A DNA stretch of 36,235 bases, taken from the NCBI GenBank assembly GCA_964651005.1, contig CAZYVL010000013.1, forward strand, positions 1 through 36,235. Reading direction: 5' to 3'. The stretch is from DATMFV01 sp964651005 (GTDB lineage Bacteria; Verrucomicrobiota; Verrucomicrobiia; Chthoniobacterales; Chthoniobacteraceae). A program made the translations under genes and the position numbers. This document shows positions 23,398-31,983 of this stretch, piece after piece. The first letter of the stretch is position 1; the number at the start of each line of letters is the position of its first letter. The notes below the pieces were generated by a model. That model did no database searches. It was not told the DNA's origin and saw nothing but the letters and a program-made list of their open reading frames with translations.

Positions 23398-24577
23398 ACG
23401 CCTTCCGCGCCGGGTAGAAGCCGAAGAAGACCCCCACGGCGGCGCTGAAAAGGAAGGCCACCACCACCGAGGAGGTGGAGACGAGCGTGGACCATTGCGC
23501 CAGCGAGGAGAGGAGCTGCGAGCCGCCGATGCCGAGGAGAATCCCGATCACCCCGCCCATCGAACTGAGCGTGATCGACTCGATAAGGAACTGGAGGAGG
23601 ATGTCGCGCCGGTGCGCGCCGATGGCGATGCGGATGCCGATCTCGCGGGTCCGCTCCGTCACGCTCACCAGCATGATGTTCATGATCCCGATGCCGCCGA
23701 CGAGCAGCGAGGCGCTCGCGATCGCCCCGATGAGGACGGTCATCACCCGCGCGGTGGCCGTCGCCATTTCGGCGATCTCCTGCTGGTTGCGGACGGTGAA
23801 GTCGTCGTCCTGCCCCGGGCGGATGCGGTGGTACTGCCGCATCAGATCGACGATCTGCTCCTGCGCCGGAGCGAGCTGCCGGGCGGAGCCCACCTGCACG
23901 TTGATGCTGCGCAGGCTCGTCCCGCCGGTGACGCGCTTCATTGCGCTGGTATACGGGATGACGACGAGATCGTCCTGGTCGCTCCCCATCACGGAAAGCC
24001 CCTTGGGCGCGAGCACGCCCCGGACGATGAACGGGACGTTCCCGATGCGGAGGATCTGCCCGAGCGGCGATTCCTCCCCGTAGAGGAACCGGGCCACGGT
24101 CTGGCCGATCACCGCGACCTTCGTGGAGCGGCGTACGTCGGCTTCGGTGAACGGGACGCCCGCCGAGAGCGGCCAGCGGCGGAGGTCGAAGTATTCCTCG
24201 CTCTCCCCGAGAATTTGCGTGAACCAGTTCTGGTTGCCCGCAGCCACCTGCGCGTTCGAGCGGACCTCCGGGCTGATGAGCGTGACCATCGGGATCTCCC
24301 GCCGGATCGCCTCCGCGTCCTCCAGCTTGAGCGTGCCCGCGCTTCCCCAGCCGGAGCGCGCCCGCCCGGCGGTGAAGCTCCCGGAGAAGATCAGGATCAC
24401 GTTTTCGCCCAGGCCCGCGATCTGCCCCTCCACCTGCGCCTTCGCGCCGTTGCCCACCGCCGTCATGGCGATCACCGCCGCGACGCCGATGACGATGCCG
24501 AGCGCGGTGAGCGTCGAGCGCATCTTGTTGCGGCGCAGCGCGCGGAAGGCGATGCGGAAGGTGGAGATGATCCTCAT
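23360..24577 (-). CDS. ABC transporter permease, MacB/FtsX type
   Basis: The 405-residue protein has the MacB topology: an N-terminal helix (ALRRNKMRSTLTALGIVIGVAAVIAM), a large periplasmic domain (about 45-280) and three C-terminal helices. It ends with the family-typical FYPARKASNLDPIEALRYE. MacB-type permeases do not pass substrate through the membrane; they transmit ATP-driven movement to the periplasmic adaptor and a TolC channel. Here permease and ATPase are separate proteins, with a four-base overlap (ATGA) between their genes. The operon contains a MacA-like adaptor and a TolC-like protein, so a complete tripartite exporter is encoded. The substrate (macrolide, toxin, lipoprotein or glycolipid) cannot be told. 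Confidence 0.92.
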   Translation of the reverse strand: MRIISTFRIAFRALRRNKMRSTLTALGIVIGVAAVIAMTAVGNGAKAQVEGQIAGLGENVILIFSGSFTAGRARSGWGSAGTLKLEDAEAIRREIPMVTLISPEVRSNAQVAAGNQNWFTQILGESEEYFDLRRWPLSAGVPFTEADVRRSTKVAVIGQTVARFLYGEESPLGQILRIGNVPFIVRGVLAPKGLSVMGSDQDDLVVIPYTSAMKRVTGGTSLRSINVQVGSARQLAPAQEQIVDLMRQYHRIRPGQDDDFTVRNQQEIAEMATATARVMTVLIGAIASASLLVGGIGIMNIMLVSVTERTREIGIRIAIGAHRRDILLQFLIESITLSSMGGVIGILLGIGGSQLLSSLAQWSTLVSTSSVVVAFLFSAAVGVFFGFYPARKASNLDPIEALRYE

Positions 24578-25362
24578 GAGGGTTGCCCGGTGGAGGCGGG
24601 TTCCGTGGAAGCGAAAAGGGGGCCGGAGGCGTTCTCGCGCTCCCCGGCGAACGTCCGCCGGGCGACCGGGACATCGCTGCGGATGAGGCCGTCGCGCATG
24701 ACGATGTTGCGCTTGCAGTAGGCGGCGATGTCGGGTTCGTGCGTCACCATGATGACGGTGATCCCCTCGTTGTTGAGCCGCTGGAAGAGGCCCATGATCT
24801 CCACGCTCGTGCGGCTGTCGAGGTTCCCCGTCGGCTCGTCGGCCAGGAGCACCTCCGGGTCGTTGATGAGCGCGCGGGCGATGGCGACGCGCTGCTGCTG
24901 GCCGCCGGAGAGTTCGTTGGGGTGGTGCCCGGCGCGCTGCGCCAGCCCGACGAGATCCAGCGCGTGCCCGGCCTTCTCGCGCATGGCGCGCGCCGGAAGG
25001 TGGCGCTCGGAGTAGAGCAGCGGCAGCTCCACGTTTTCGAGCGCGGAGGTCCGGGAGAGCAGGTTGAAGCTCTGGAACACGAAGCCGAGCTTGCGGTTGC
25101 GGATCGTCGCGAGCGTGTCGCGGCCCAGCCGGGAGACATCCACGCCGTCGAGCAGGTAGCGCCCCCGCGTGGGCCGGTCGAGGCAGCCGATGAGGTTCAT
25201 CAGCGTCGATTTCCCCGAGCCGCTCGCCCCCATGAAGGCGACGAACTCCCCTTTGGCGATCCGCAGCGAAACGCCGCGCACGGCATGGACCTCCAGGCCG
25301 CCCGTGCGGTAGATTTTGTGGATCTCCTCCAGCTCGATGACGCTCTTGGTTTCCGCTGTCAT
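24574..25362 (-). CDS. ABC transporter ATP-binding protein (MacB/LolD type)
   Basis: The ATPase partner of the downstream MacB-type permease has 262 residues. It carries all the nucleotide-binding motifs: Walker A GASGSGKST, the Q-loop FVFQSFNLL, the signature LSGGQQQRVAIARAL, Walker B VLLADEPTGNLDS and the switch histidine in VTHEP. The GRYLLDGVDVS and RNRKLGFVFQ segments are typical of the LolD/MacB group. The C-terminus has a short Ser/Thr/Pro extension of about 35 residues with no recognised domain. The gene starts 32 bases after the adaptor gene and overlaps the permease gene by four bases. Confidence 0.95.
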   Translation of the reverse strand: MTAETKSVIELEEIHKIYRTGGLEVHAVRGVSLRIAKGEFVAFMGASGSGKSTLMNLIGCLDRPTRGRYLLDGVDVSRLGRDTLATIRNRKLGFVFQSFNLLSRTSALENVELPLLYSERHLPARAMREKAGHALDLVGLAQRAGHHPNELSGGQQQRVAIARALINDPEVLLADEPTGNLDSRTSVEIMGLFQRLNNEGITVIMVTHEPDIAAYCKRNIVMRDGLIRSDVPVARRTFAGERENASGPLFASTEPASTGQPS

Positions 25363-25394
25363 GGTCGTGCCCGTTCTGTTTTCCCCCGCCGCCG

Positions 25395-26618
25395 TCAGAA
25401 GCGCCGCCGCCCCCTCCCGGTGAACGGGTTGGAAGAGCCGCGTGCGCCCGAGGAGGCGTGCAGGCTTTCGTCCACGATGCCGGTGATCGCCAGGTCGCCC
25501 TCCTGGAGCCCCTCCAGGACTTCCGTGTGCACGCCGTCGCTGATCCCGATCGTCACCGTCACCGGCTGCGGCTTGCCGTCGCGCAGGAGGGTGATGGTCC
25601 GCTGGTTGCGGCGTTTTTTTGTCTTGTCCGCCGGGGCGCGGCTCCCGCTTCCCGGAGTGCTCCGGGCCGCGCCTTCCTCCTCGCTCTCCGGCATCCGGAA
25701 GCGAAGGGCCGCCGCGCTGAGCTGGAGGGCGTCGCGACGGCGCGCGATGATGATGGAAGCGTTGGCTGTCATGCCCGGCTTGAGCTTCAGGTCCGGGTTA
25801 TCGACCGCGATGATCGCGTCGTAGGTCACGACGTTCTGCACGGTCGTCGCGGCGTTGCGCACCTGGGTCACCTTCCCGTGGAAGGTGCGGTACGGGAAGG
25901 CATCCACGGCGAAATCGACCTCCTGCCCCGTCTCCACGTTGCCGACGTCGGCTTCCGCCACGCTGGCGTTGATCTGCATCTTGGTGAGGTCGTTGGCGAT
26001 GGTGAAGATGACCGGCGCGGAGAAGCTGGCGGCCACGGTCTGGCCGACATCCACGTCGCGGGAGATGACGATCCCGTCCACGGGCGAGTAGATCGTGCAG
26101 CGCGACAGATCGACGCGCGCCTTTTGCAGCGCCCCCTTGCGGATCATTACCTGCGCCTGCGCCTGGTGCAGCGTGGCGGTGGCCTGGTCGAGCGTGGCCT
26201 GCGGCGCGGCGTTGCGCGTGACGAGCGCGCGCGCCCGTTTCTCGTTGAGCTGCGCGAGCTCCAGGTTCGCCTCGGCGTTGGCGAGTTCGCCCTCCGCCTG
26301 CATGAGCGCCGCCTGGAAGGTGGCCGGGTCCATCTGTGCGACGATCTGCCCGGCCTTCACCGGGGTGTTGAAATCGGCGTTGAGCTTCTGGATGATGCCC
26401 GAAATCTGGCTGCCGACCTGGACATTGACGACCGGGTTGAGCGTGCCCGTGGCGGTAACCGCCTGCACGATGTCCCCCCGGGTGATCGGCAGCGTCAGGT
26501 AGCTGACCTCCCCGGCGTTGCGGTTTTTCCAGTACCACCAGCCGCCGCAGGCCGCCGCCACGAGGACGAGGAGCAGGAGGGTGAGGGCCAGCCCGGATTG
26601 GGAAGAAGAGCGTCGCAT
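25395..26618 (-). CDS. macA: Periplasmic adaptor (membrane fusion) protein, MacA-like
   Basis: MacA-type adaptors bridge the MacB-type transporter and the TolC channel. The 407-residue protein has an N-terminal membrane anchor (about 9-30), a split lipoyl domain (VTATGTLNPVVNVQVGSQISG and YSPVDGIVISRDVDVGQTV) and a coiled-coil hairpin between (about 90-170). Beta-barrel and membrane-proximal domains follow. About residues 305-330 are a Ser/Pro/charged insertion, and the C-terminus is Gly/Arg-rich (FTGRGRRRF). Its gene is 9 bases after the TolC-like gene and 32 before the ATPase gene. The GSQISG and RDVDVGQTV wording is typical of MacA adaptors rather than AcrA ones. Confidence 0.93.
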   Translation of the reverse strand: MRRSSSQSGLALTLLLLVLVAAACGGWWYWKNRNAGEVSYLTLPITRGDIVQAVTATGTLNPVVNVQVGSQISGIIQKLNADFNTPVKAGQIVAQMDPATFQAALMQAEGELANAEANLELAQLNEKRARALVTRNAAPQATLDQATATLHQAQAQVMIRKGALQKARVDLSRCTIYSPVDGIVISRDVDVGQTVAASFSAPVIFTIANDLTKMQINASVAEADVGNVETGQEVDFAVDAFPYRTFHGKVTQVRNAATTVQNVVTYDAIIAVDNPDLKLKPGMTANASIIIARRRDALQLSAAALRFRMPESEEEGAARSTPGSGSRAPADKTKKRRNQRTITLLRDGKPQPVTVTIGISDGVHTEVLEGLQEGDLAITGIVDESLHASSGARGSSNPFTGRGRRRF

Positions 26619-26627
26619 GGTTTCAGG

Positions 26628-28094
26628 TCAGGGAATCGGGGAAACGGGAGGAACCGGCGTGGTGGCCGGGCGCGGATGCGCCGCTTTGCCGCGCACCCGC
26701 TCCTCCTCAAAGAGTGCCTGGGCGCGCTGGAGATCGCGCAGGGCGATCTGGTAGTCGTAGAGCTGGTTGATGAGCAAGGTGCGGGAATTGTTGAGTTCGC
26801 GCAAGGCCACTTGCACATCGAGGCTGGTGGACGCGCCCGATTCGTAAAAGCTGCGGGTGTCCTCGTAGTTCTTCGTAGCGGCCTCCACCCCCGCCCGGAG
26901 CGCGACGATCGCCTCGCGCCCCGTGCGAACCGCGATCCAGGCGTTGCGAATGTCGGCCTCGATGGTTTTCGCGGCGGTTTCGAGATTGAGCTTCGCCTGC
27001 TCGATCTCGTAGCGCGCCGAGCGGAGGTCGATCTCCCGCTGGCCGCCGGTGAGGAACGGCATCTCCACACTCAGCACCGCGCTGTTGACGAGCGTGCGGC
27101 CCGAGTTGCCGCCGGTGGCCCCCGTCCATTGCGTGCTCGCCTGCGCGTTGAGCCGGGGGGCGTAGCCCGCGGCGATCTCCTGGCGCGCCGTCTTCTCCTG
27201 CTCCACGCCGATCGCGCTGATGCGGTAATCCTCCCGCCGGGCGAACGCCTTTTTGAGCGCCTCTTCGACGGGGGTGGCCGGGTCGGGCGCCTTGGCCGGT
27301 TCGGCGAGCGTGAAGTCGGTCTTCCCCCCGAGGTTGAGGATATGGCTGAGGGTGTCGAGGTCTACCTCCAGCATCCCTTGCGACTGGATCAGGTTATTGC
27401 GCGCTTCCTCCAGGCTGGCTTCCGCCCGGGAGACATCGAGCTGCGCGGCTTCGCCGAATTCGTGGCGGATTTTCGCCTGTTTAAGCTGACCCTTGGCGAG
27501 TTCGAGCGTCTCCCGGTTGATCCGCGTGACGCTCTGGAGCTTGAGCGTTTCGTAATACGCCTGCGCCACGCCGAAGAGCGTCTCCCGGACGGTGAACCGG
27601 TACTGGAGCCGGGCGGCCTCCGCCGCGAGCTTGCCGTAGTGGTAGGCGGGGATGACGGTCGGATCGAAGAGCGGCTGCACCAGCGTCAGCCCGACGTAGC
27701 GGGAGTAGCTGTTTTGCCGGGTGGTGATCGAGGTCGGCCCCTCCAGGCCAACCGCGTCGTAGGTGTTTTTGCGGCGGTTCCCCTGGTAAGTCGCGTTGCC
27801 GGTGAGCCTCGGCCCGAGGCGCGTGAGCGCGCTCCACGGCTGGAGATTCGCTTTGCGAAGGGTGTAGTAGGCGTTGCGGATCGACTGGTCGGTCGCCAGC
27901 GTCCGCTCGAACGCCTCTTCCAGAGTCAAGACCCGCGCCGCCTGGACCGGGGGGGCCGGTGTTTTGGGCGTAGCAAGGGGAGTGGGGGAGGCGGAAGGAG
28001 TCGGGAAGGGAGCGGCTTTGGCGAACGCGGAAATCGGGACGGCGAGCGTGGGGAGCAGAAAGAAAAGGGAGCGCAAAATAGGGCGGAAGATCAT
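26628..28094 (-). CDS. TolC-family outer-membrane efflux protein
   Basis: This 488-residue protein has a signal peptide (MIFRPILRSLFFLLPTLAVPISAFA), a Pro/Thr-rich segment and two outer-membrane efflux protein repeats with long heptad-rich helices. The first runs from about 55 to 250, with LTLEEAFERTLATDQSI at its start; the second runs from about 270 to 470. TolC proteins trimerise into the outer-membrane channel and periplasmic tunnel used by tripartite exporters. As the first gene of a four-gene operon with MacA- and MacB-like partners, it is presumably the dedicated channel. The C-terminus has another Pro/Thr-rich tail. The promoter should lie in the 185-base gap shared with yebC. Confidence 0.92.
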   Translation of the reverse strand: MIFRPILRSLFFLLPTLAVPISAFAKAAPFPTPSASPTPLATPKTPAPPVQAARVLTLEEAFERTLATDQSIRNAYYTLRKANLQPWSALTRLGPRLTGNATYQGNRRKNTYDAVGLEGPTSITTRQNSYSRYVGLTLVQPLFDPTVIPAYHYGKLAAEAARLQYRFTVRETLFGVAQAYYETLKLQSVTRINRETLELAKGQLKQAKIRHEFGEAAQLDVSRAEASLEEARNNLIQSQGMLEVDLDTLSHILNLGGKTDFTLAEPAKAPDPATPVEEALKKAFARREDYRISAIGVEQEKTARQEIAAGYAPRLNAQASTQWTGATGGNSGRTLVNSAVLSVEMPFLTGGQREIDLRSARYEIEQAKLNLETAAKTIEADIRNAWIAVRTGREAIVALRAGVEAATKNYEDTRSFYESGASTSLDVQVALRELNNSRTLLINQLYDYQIALRDLQRAQALFEEERVRGKAAHPRPATTPVPPVSPIP

Positions 28095-28239
28095 CGGCAG
28101 GAACAGCGCCGGCGGTTCGGGTAGCCCGCCGGGGGACGCATGGAGTTAATGAGGGTTGAAGAGATTGTCAAACTGGAACGGGAGGGAACGGGATGGAGGG
28201 AGGGTGGCGGCTTCCGTGGAAAATCGTGGCGGCATCCGC

Positions 28240-28268
28240 TTGAAACCGGGGCATCCTGCCGCTACAGC
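28240..28268 (+). promoter_or_regulatory. Candidate sigma-70-type promoter for the yebC-family gene
   Basis: TTGAAA (28240-28245) and TACAGC (28263-28268) are 17 bases apart, ending 11 bases before the ATG at 28280. The leader would be only a few bases long, and no Shine-Dalgarno is visible. Confidence 0.4.
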
Positions 28269-28279
28269 TTGCTCCATCT

Positions 28280-29014
28280 ATGGGACGCCAATGGTTACAC
28301 GCCAAGAGGGCCGTCGCCTCGCTCAAGAAAGCGCAGGCCACGGGCAAACTAGTCAAGGAGATCATGGTCGCAGCCAAGCTCGGCGGCGCGGACGTGGAGG
28401 CCAACGCCCGTCTCGCCGCCGCCGTGGAGAAGGCGCGCCGTGAAAGCGTTTCGCGCGATGTCATCGAGCGCGCCGTCAAGAAGGGAGCGGGCGTCGGGGA
28501 TGAAAAGTTGGTGATGGAGCATGTTGTTTTCGAGGGCTACGCGCCGTGCAAAGTGCCCGTGATCGTGGAAGTCCTTACCGATAATAACAACCGGACGGCC
28601 CCGGAGTTGCGCGTTCTTTTCAAAAAGGGGCAACTGGGCGGCCCCGGGAGTAACAAATTTCTCTTCGACCATGTGGGTCTCGTGGAAGCGCACCGCCCGG
28701 CGGAGGCCGCCGTGGATCTTGAGGAAGCGGCCATCGAGGCGGGGGCCGACGAGGTGGAGCCGCTCACGCACGAGCAGAACGACGACATCCCCGCCGGGGC
28801 GACCGGCGCGCGCTTCGTCACCGACCGCTCGGCGGTCCACGCCGTTTCCCGGTGGCTCGCCACCAACGGCTGGAGCGTCGTCACGAGCGAGCTTGGCTAT
28901 CTGGCAAAGAGTTTCCCCCCGCTCTCCGAGGAGCAGCAGGCGGAGGTGGGCGAGTTCCTCCAGGCGCTCGACGACCACGACGACGTACACCGCGTCTGGG
29001 CCGCGATCCGATAG
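28280..29014 (+). CDS. yebC: YebC/PmpR-family protein (DUF28)
   Basis: The 244-residue protein matches the YebC/PmpR family, DNA-binding regulators or translation-related factors. Conserved segments are LVKEIMVAAKLGGADVEANARL, AVEKARRESVSRDVIERAVKKG and DNNNRTAPELRVLFKKGQLGGPGS. The acidic middle domain follows (VDLEEAAIEAGADEVE), and the end FLQALDDHDDVHRVW resembles the usual DDVQ-type ending. The N-terminus is MGRQWLHAKRAVASLKK instead of the common MSGHSKWANIKHRK, which points to a distinct subgroup. The gene stands alone, divergent from the efflux operon. Confidence 0.93.
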   Translation: MGRQWLHAKRAVASLKKAQATGKLVKEIMVAAKLGGADVEANARLAAAVEKARRESVSRDVIERAVKKGAGVGDEKLVMEHVVFEGYAPCKVPVIVEVLTDNNNRTAPELRVLFKKGQLGGPGSNKFLFDHVGLVEAHRPAEAAVDLEEAAIEAGADEVEPLTHEQNDDIPAGATGARFVTDRSAVHAVSRWLATNGWSVVTSELGYLAKSFPPLSEEQQAEVGEFLQALDDHDDVHRVWAAIR

Positions 29015-29079
29015 ATTTTTCCTTGATTCAGGCGGGGATTTTGGTTGCCTCATCACGCCTTCCAATCCCCCAAAAATAC

Positions 29080-29179
29080 NNNNNNNNNNNNNNNNNNNNN
29101 NNNNNNNNNNNNNNNNNNNNNNNNNNNNNNNNNNNNNNNNNNNNNNNNNNNNNNNNNNNNNNNNNNNNNNNNNNNNNNN
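29080..29179. other. Assembly gap (100 N)
   Basis: A run of exactly 100 N, 65 bases after the yebC-family stop and 13 bases before the next start. No gene is cut, but promoter sequence of the following gene is missing. Confidence 0.98.
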
Positions 29180-29192
29180 AAAAACACCCGCC

Positions 29193-30170
29193 ATGCCCCT
29201 GATCGACAAGCCGCTCAGCGAACTGCATCAATACAAGGGGATCAATCCCCGCCCGTCCGATTTCGACTCCTACTGGGACGACTCCCTGCGCGAACTCGAC
29301 ACGCACGACTCGCAGGTGGAGCTCGTCCGCGATTCCACGCTGCCGCTGCGCAGCGCCGAGTGCTTCGACCTCTGGTTCACCGGCATCGGCGGCGCGCGCG
29401 TGCACGCCAAGTATCTCCGCCCCGCCGGGAAACAAGCTCCGGCTCCCGCCGTGGTGGTGTTTCACGGCTACGCGGGAAATGCGGGCGACTGGACGCATTA
29501 CCTCAGCTACGTGGCGGAAGGGTTCTGCGTGGCGGCGCTCGACTGCCGGGGGCAGGGGGGCGCGAGCGAGGATAACCTGCAAGCCAAGGGGAACACGCTC
29601 CGGGGGCACATCATCCGCGGCCTGGGCGATCCCGACCCGAAGAAGCTCCTCTACCGGCACATCTTCCTCGACACCGCACAGCTCACCCGGATCGTGATGG
29701 GCTTCCCGGAAGTGGACGCCACGCGTGTCGGCGCGACCGGCAATTCCCAAGGCGGCGCGCTCACCCTCGCCTGCGCCGCGTTGGAGCCGCGCATCCGGGC
29801 GGCGGCCCCGGTGTATCCTTTCCTGTGCGATTATCGCCGGGTGTGGGAGATGGATCTTGCCGAGAATGCCTACTGGGAATTGCGCGAATTCTTCCGGCGG
29901 TTCGACCCGCTGCACGAGCGCGAGGAGGAGATTTTCACGCGGCTCGGCTATATCGACATCCAGTTCCTCGCGCCACGCATCAAGGGGAAAATCTGCCTCA
30001 CCGTCGGCCTGATGGACCCGATATGCCCCCCTTCCACCCAGTTCGCCGCCTACAACAAGATCACCGCGCCCAAGGAGTTGATCGTCTACCCTGATTACGG
30101 GCACGAAGTGCTGCCGGGAGACATGGACCGCAACTTTGCGTTTCTGGTGAGGGAACTGCGCGGCTGCTGA
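29193..30170 (+). CDS. Acetyl-xylan esterase / cephalosporin-C deacetylase family hydrolase (AXE1)
   Basis: The 325-residue alpha/beta hydrolase has the features of the CE7 (AXE1) family. The N-terminal LHQYKGINPRPSDFDSYWDDSL segment leads to the oxyanion region FHGYAGNAGDW, then the conserved CRGQGG motif, GNSQGG with the nucleophilic serine, MDPICPP with the acid aspartate and YGHE with the histidine. CE7 enzymes remove acetyl groups from xylo-oligosaccharides and cephalosporin C, usually in the cytoplasm; no signal peptide is seen here. The length agrees with the family. No xylan or other glycan genes surround it, so the natural substrate is open. Confidence 0.9.
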   Translation: MPLIDKPLSELHQYKGINPRPSDFDSYWDDSLRELDTHDSQVELVRDSTLPLRSAECFDLWFTGIGGARVHAKYLRPAGKQAPAPAVVVFHGYAGNAGDWTHYLSYVAEGFCVAALDCRGQGGASEDNLQAKGNTLRGHIIRGLGDPDPKKLLYRHIFLDTAQLTRIVMGFPEVDATRVGATGNSQGGALTLACAALEPRIRAAAPVYPFLCDYRRVWEMDLAENAYWELREFFRRFDPLHEREEEIFTRLGYIDIQFLAPRIKGKICLTVGLMDPICPPSTQFAAYNKITAPKELIVYPDYGHEVLPGDMDRNFAFLVRELRGC

Positions 30171-30269
30171 CAGACGGCAGATTCCCGCCGCGCCGGAAGG
30201 GCGATACGGCCAATTCAGCCGAGATCGCGTTCCCTTTTTGGAGAGGGAAAGGGAAAAGGAGGGAAAAGG

Positions 30270-31829
30270 ATGCCGCCGGGAAAATGGAGAGCTTCGCAGT
30301 CGATCCGCGCCGCCGTGTTGCCGCTGGCGCTGGGCCTGGCGGTGGTCTGCATCGCCTTTTCCGATAAACAGGGCGCGGAGCCGTCCCTGGCGGCGGCGGC
30401 CACGCCCGCCCCCACGGAACCGGCCACGACGCCTTCCCCGGAACCCGGCGCGAATGAAGCAGCCAGGGCGACTGAAGCGGCTTCCGCGCCCGCGCTGACC
30501 TCCTTCGCGCCGATTGTGGAGAAGGTCGCGCCGAGCGTGGTGAGCATCCACACCAGCCGGACCGTGCGGGTGCCCCGGATGCTGCGCGACTTTTTCGGCT
30601 CGCCCAACGCGGGCGTGACGCAGGGGCTTGGCTCGGGGGTGATCGTGAGCCGCGACGGCTACATCCTCACCAACAACCACGTCACCGACGGGGCCGATGA
30701 TGTCTACGTCACGCTGGGGGAGGACCGCCGGGAATATAAAGCGCGGAAGATCGGCGCGGACCCGGGGACCGACCTCGCGGTGTTCAAGATCGAGGGGCAC
30801 GACTTTCCGGTGATCCCGTTTGCCGACAGCGACAAGGTGCGCGTGGGCGATCTCGCGCTCGCCGTCGGCAATCCGTTCGGCCTCACGCGGACGGTGACGA
30901 TGGGGATCATCAGCGGGCTGGGGCGCGGCGGGATGGGGATCATCGACTACGAGAACTTCATCCAGACCGACGCCTCCGTGAACCCCGGCAACTCCGGCGG
31001 CGCGCTGGTCGATGCCCAAGGGCGGCTCGTCGGGATCAACACGGCCATCTTCAGCCGCACCGGGGGGAACCAGGGGATCGGGTTCGCCGTCCCATCCAAC
31101 CTGGCGATGCAGGTGCTCCGGAGCATCCGCGAGAAGGGGCGGGTTGAGCGCGGCTATCTCGGCACGGTCATCCAGCCGGTCACGCGCCAGATCGCCGCCG
31201 TGATGAAGCTCAAGTCCGCTTCCGGCGCGCTGGTCTCCGATGTCACCTCCGGTAGCCCGGCCTCTTCGGTCGGCCTCGCGCCGGGCGACGTGATCGTGGC
31301 CGTCGACGAAAAAGCGGTGAACACCCCGCGCGAACTGCGGCTCGCCATCGGCGGCCTCGCGCCGGGGACGAAAGTGAAGGTACACTTTATCCGCGACGGT
31401 GCGGCCCGCGAGGTGGAGGCCGTGCTGGGCGCGCTCCCCTCGACGGCAGCGACCCTTCCCCCAAATGGTGGTGGTGGTGGTGGCGGCGGTGGTGGCGACC
31501 GGAGCCGCCCGGGCGCGACGCCCCAGCCCGCCTCGGCGCTTCTCGACGGCGTGGAACTGCGCGACTTGAGCGCGGTGATCCGCGAGGGGTTGGACATCCC
31601 CCCTTCCGTACACGGCGCGATCATCGCGGAGATCGACCCCGGCTCCGCCGCCTACCGGGCGGGGCTGCGGCAGGGGCATGTGATCGTGGAGATCAACCGC
31701 GAGCCGGTCGGGAGCGCCCGCCAGGCGGAGCGGATCGGCGGCGCGCTCAAGAAAGGCGAGCCGGTTCTGCTGCGGGTCTGGGGAGGCGGGCAGACCCAGT
31801 ACCTGGCTATTTCCCCGGAGACGGAGTGA
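30270..31829 (+). CDS. htrA: HtrA/DegP-family serine protease with two PDZ domains
   Basis: A periplasmic quality-control protease of 519 residues. The N-terminal helix (about 12-30) is a signal or anchor, followed by a Pro/Ala/Thr-rich linker to about 75. The trypsin-like domain (about 78-285) has the complete triad: H137 (LTNNHVTDG), D168 (GTDLAVFKI) and S242 (NPGNSGGAL). PDZ1 is at about 290-385 and PDZ2 at about 425-515, separated by ten consecutive glycines (bases 31467-31496). The start at 30270 has a good Shine-Dalgarno-like purine stretch (AAAAGGAGG about 10 bases upstream), unusual for this window. It is monocistronic. Its stop codon is the first base of a palindromic element. Confidence 0.95.
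   Translation: MPPGKWRASQSIRAAVLPLALGLAVVCIAFSDKQGAEPSLAAAATPAPTEPATTPSPEPGANEAARATEAASAPALTSFAPIVEKVAPSVVSIHTSRTVRVPRMLRDFFGSPNAGVTQGLGSGVIVSRDGYILTNNHVTDGADDVYVTLGEDRREYKARKIGADPGTDLAVFKIEGHDFPVIPFADSDKVRVGDLALAVGNPFGLTRTVTMGIISGLGRGGMGIIDYENFIQTDASVNPGNSGGALVDAQGRLVGINTAIFSRTGGNQGIGFAVPSNLAMQVLRSIREKGRVERGYLGTVIQPVTRQIAAVMKLKSASGALVSDVTSGSPASSVGLAPGDVIVAVDEKAVNTPRELRLAIGGLAPGTKVKVHFIRDGAAREVEAVLGALPSTAATLPPNGGGGGGGGGGDRSRPGATPQPASALLDGVELRDLSAVIREGLDIPPSVHGAIIAEIDPGSAAYRAGLRQGHVIVEINREPVGSARQAERIGGALKKGEPVLLRVWGGGQTQYLAISPETE
31467..31496. repeat. GGT/GGC trinucleotide run in htrA
   Basis: Ten glycine codons (mostly GGT, some GGC) in a row form a 30-base trinucleotide tract in the linker between the two PDZ domains. 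Such a tract may vary in length between strains through slippage without breaking the frame. Confidence 0.85.
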
Positions 31830-31983
31830 TACCAAATCTTTTCAATCATGAGACGCTCTGGCTTGGTCTTTTCGAGTCAGGCGGCGTTGTCAGGCAGAGT
31901 CGCTATCAAAAGATAGCGCCCCCGCCTTGCCTGGCTCAAAAATCCCGGCGCCATAGCATCTCCTTCTTTCGAAGATTTGGTAT
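31829..31983. mobile_element. MITE-like palindromic element, copy 2
   Basis: This 155-bp element has perfect 12-bp terminal inverted repeats, ATACCAAATCTT (31829-31840) and AAGATTTGGTAT (31972-31983). Nested inside are CAGGCA/TGCCTG (31891-31896, 31928-31933) and GCTATC-AAAA-GATAGC (31902-31917). It closely matches copy 1 at 10840-11000 in the same orientation. Its first base is the last base of the htrA stop codon TGA. It has no open frame of interest and could only move with a transposase supplied elsewhere. The transcript from htrA would carry it as a structured 3' end. Confidence 0.88.

Noticed and set aside
29028..31835. A long - strand open frame over the esterase and htrA genes, running through the N gap.
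   Set aside because: The + strand encodes two well-supported enzymes, and the antisense product is low-complexity Arg/Ala/His/Asp-rich without motifs.
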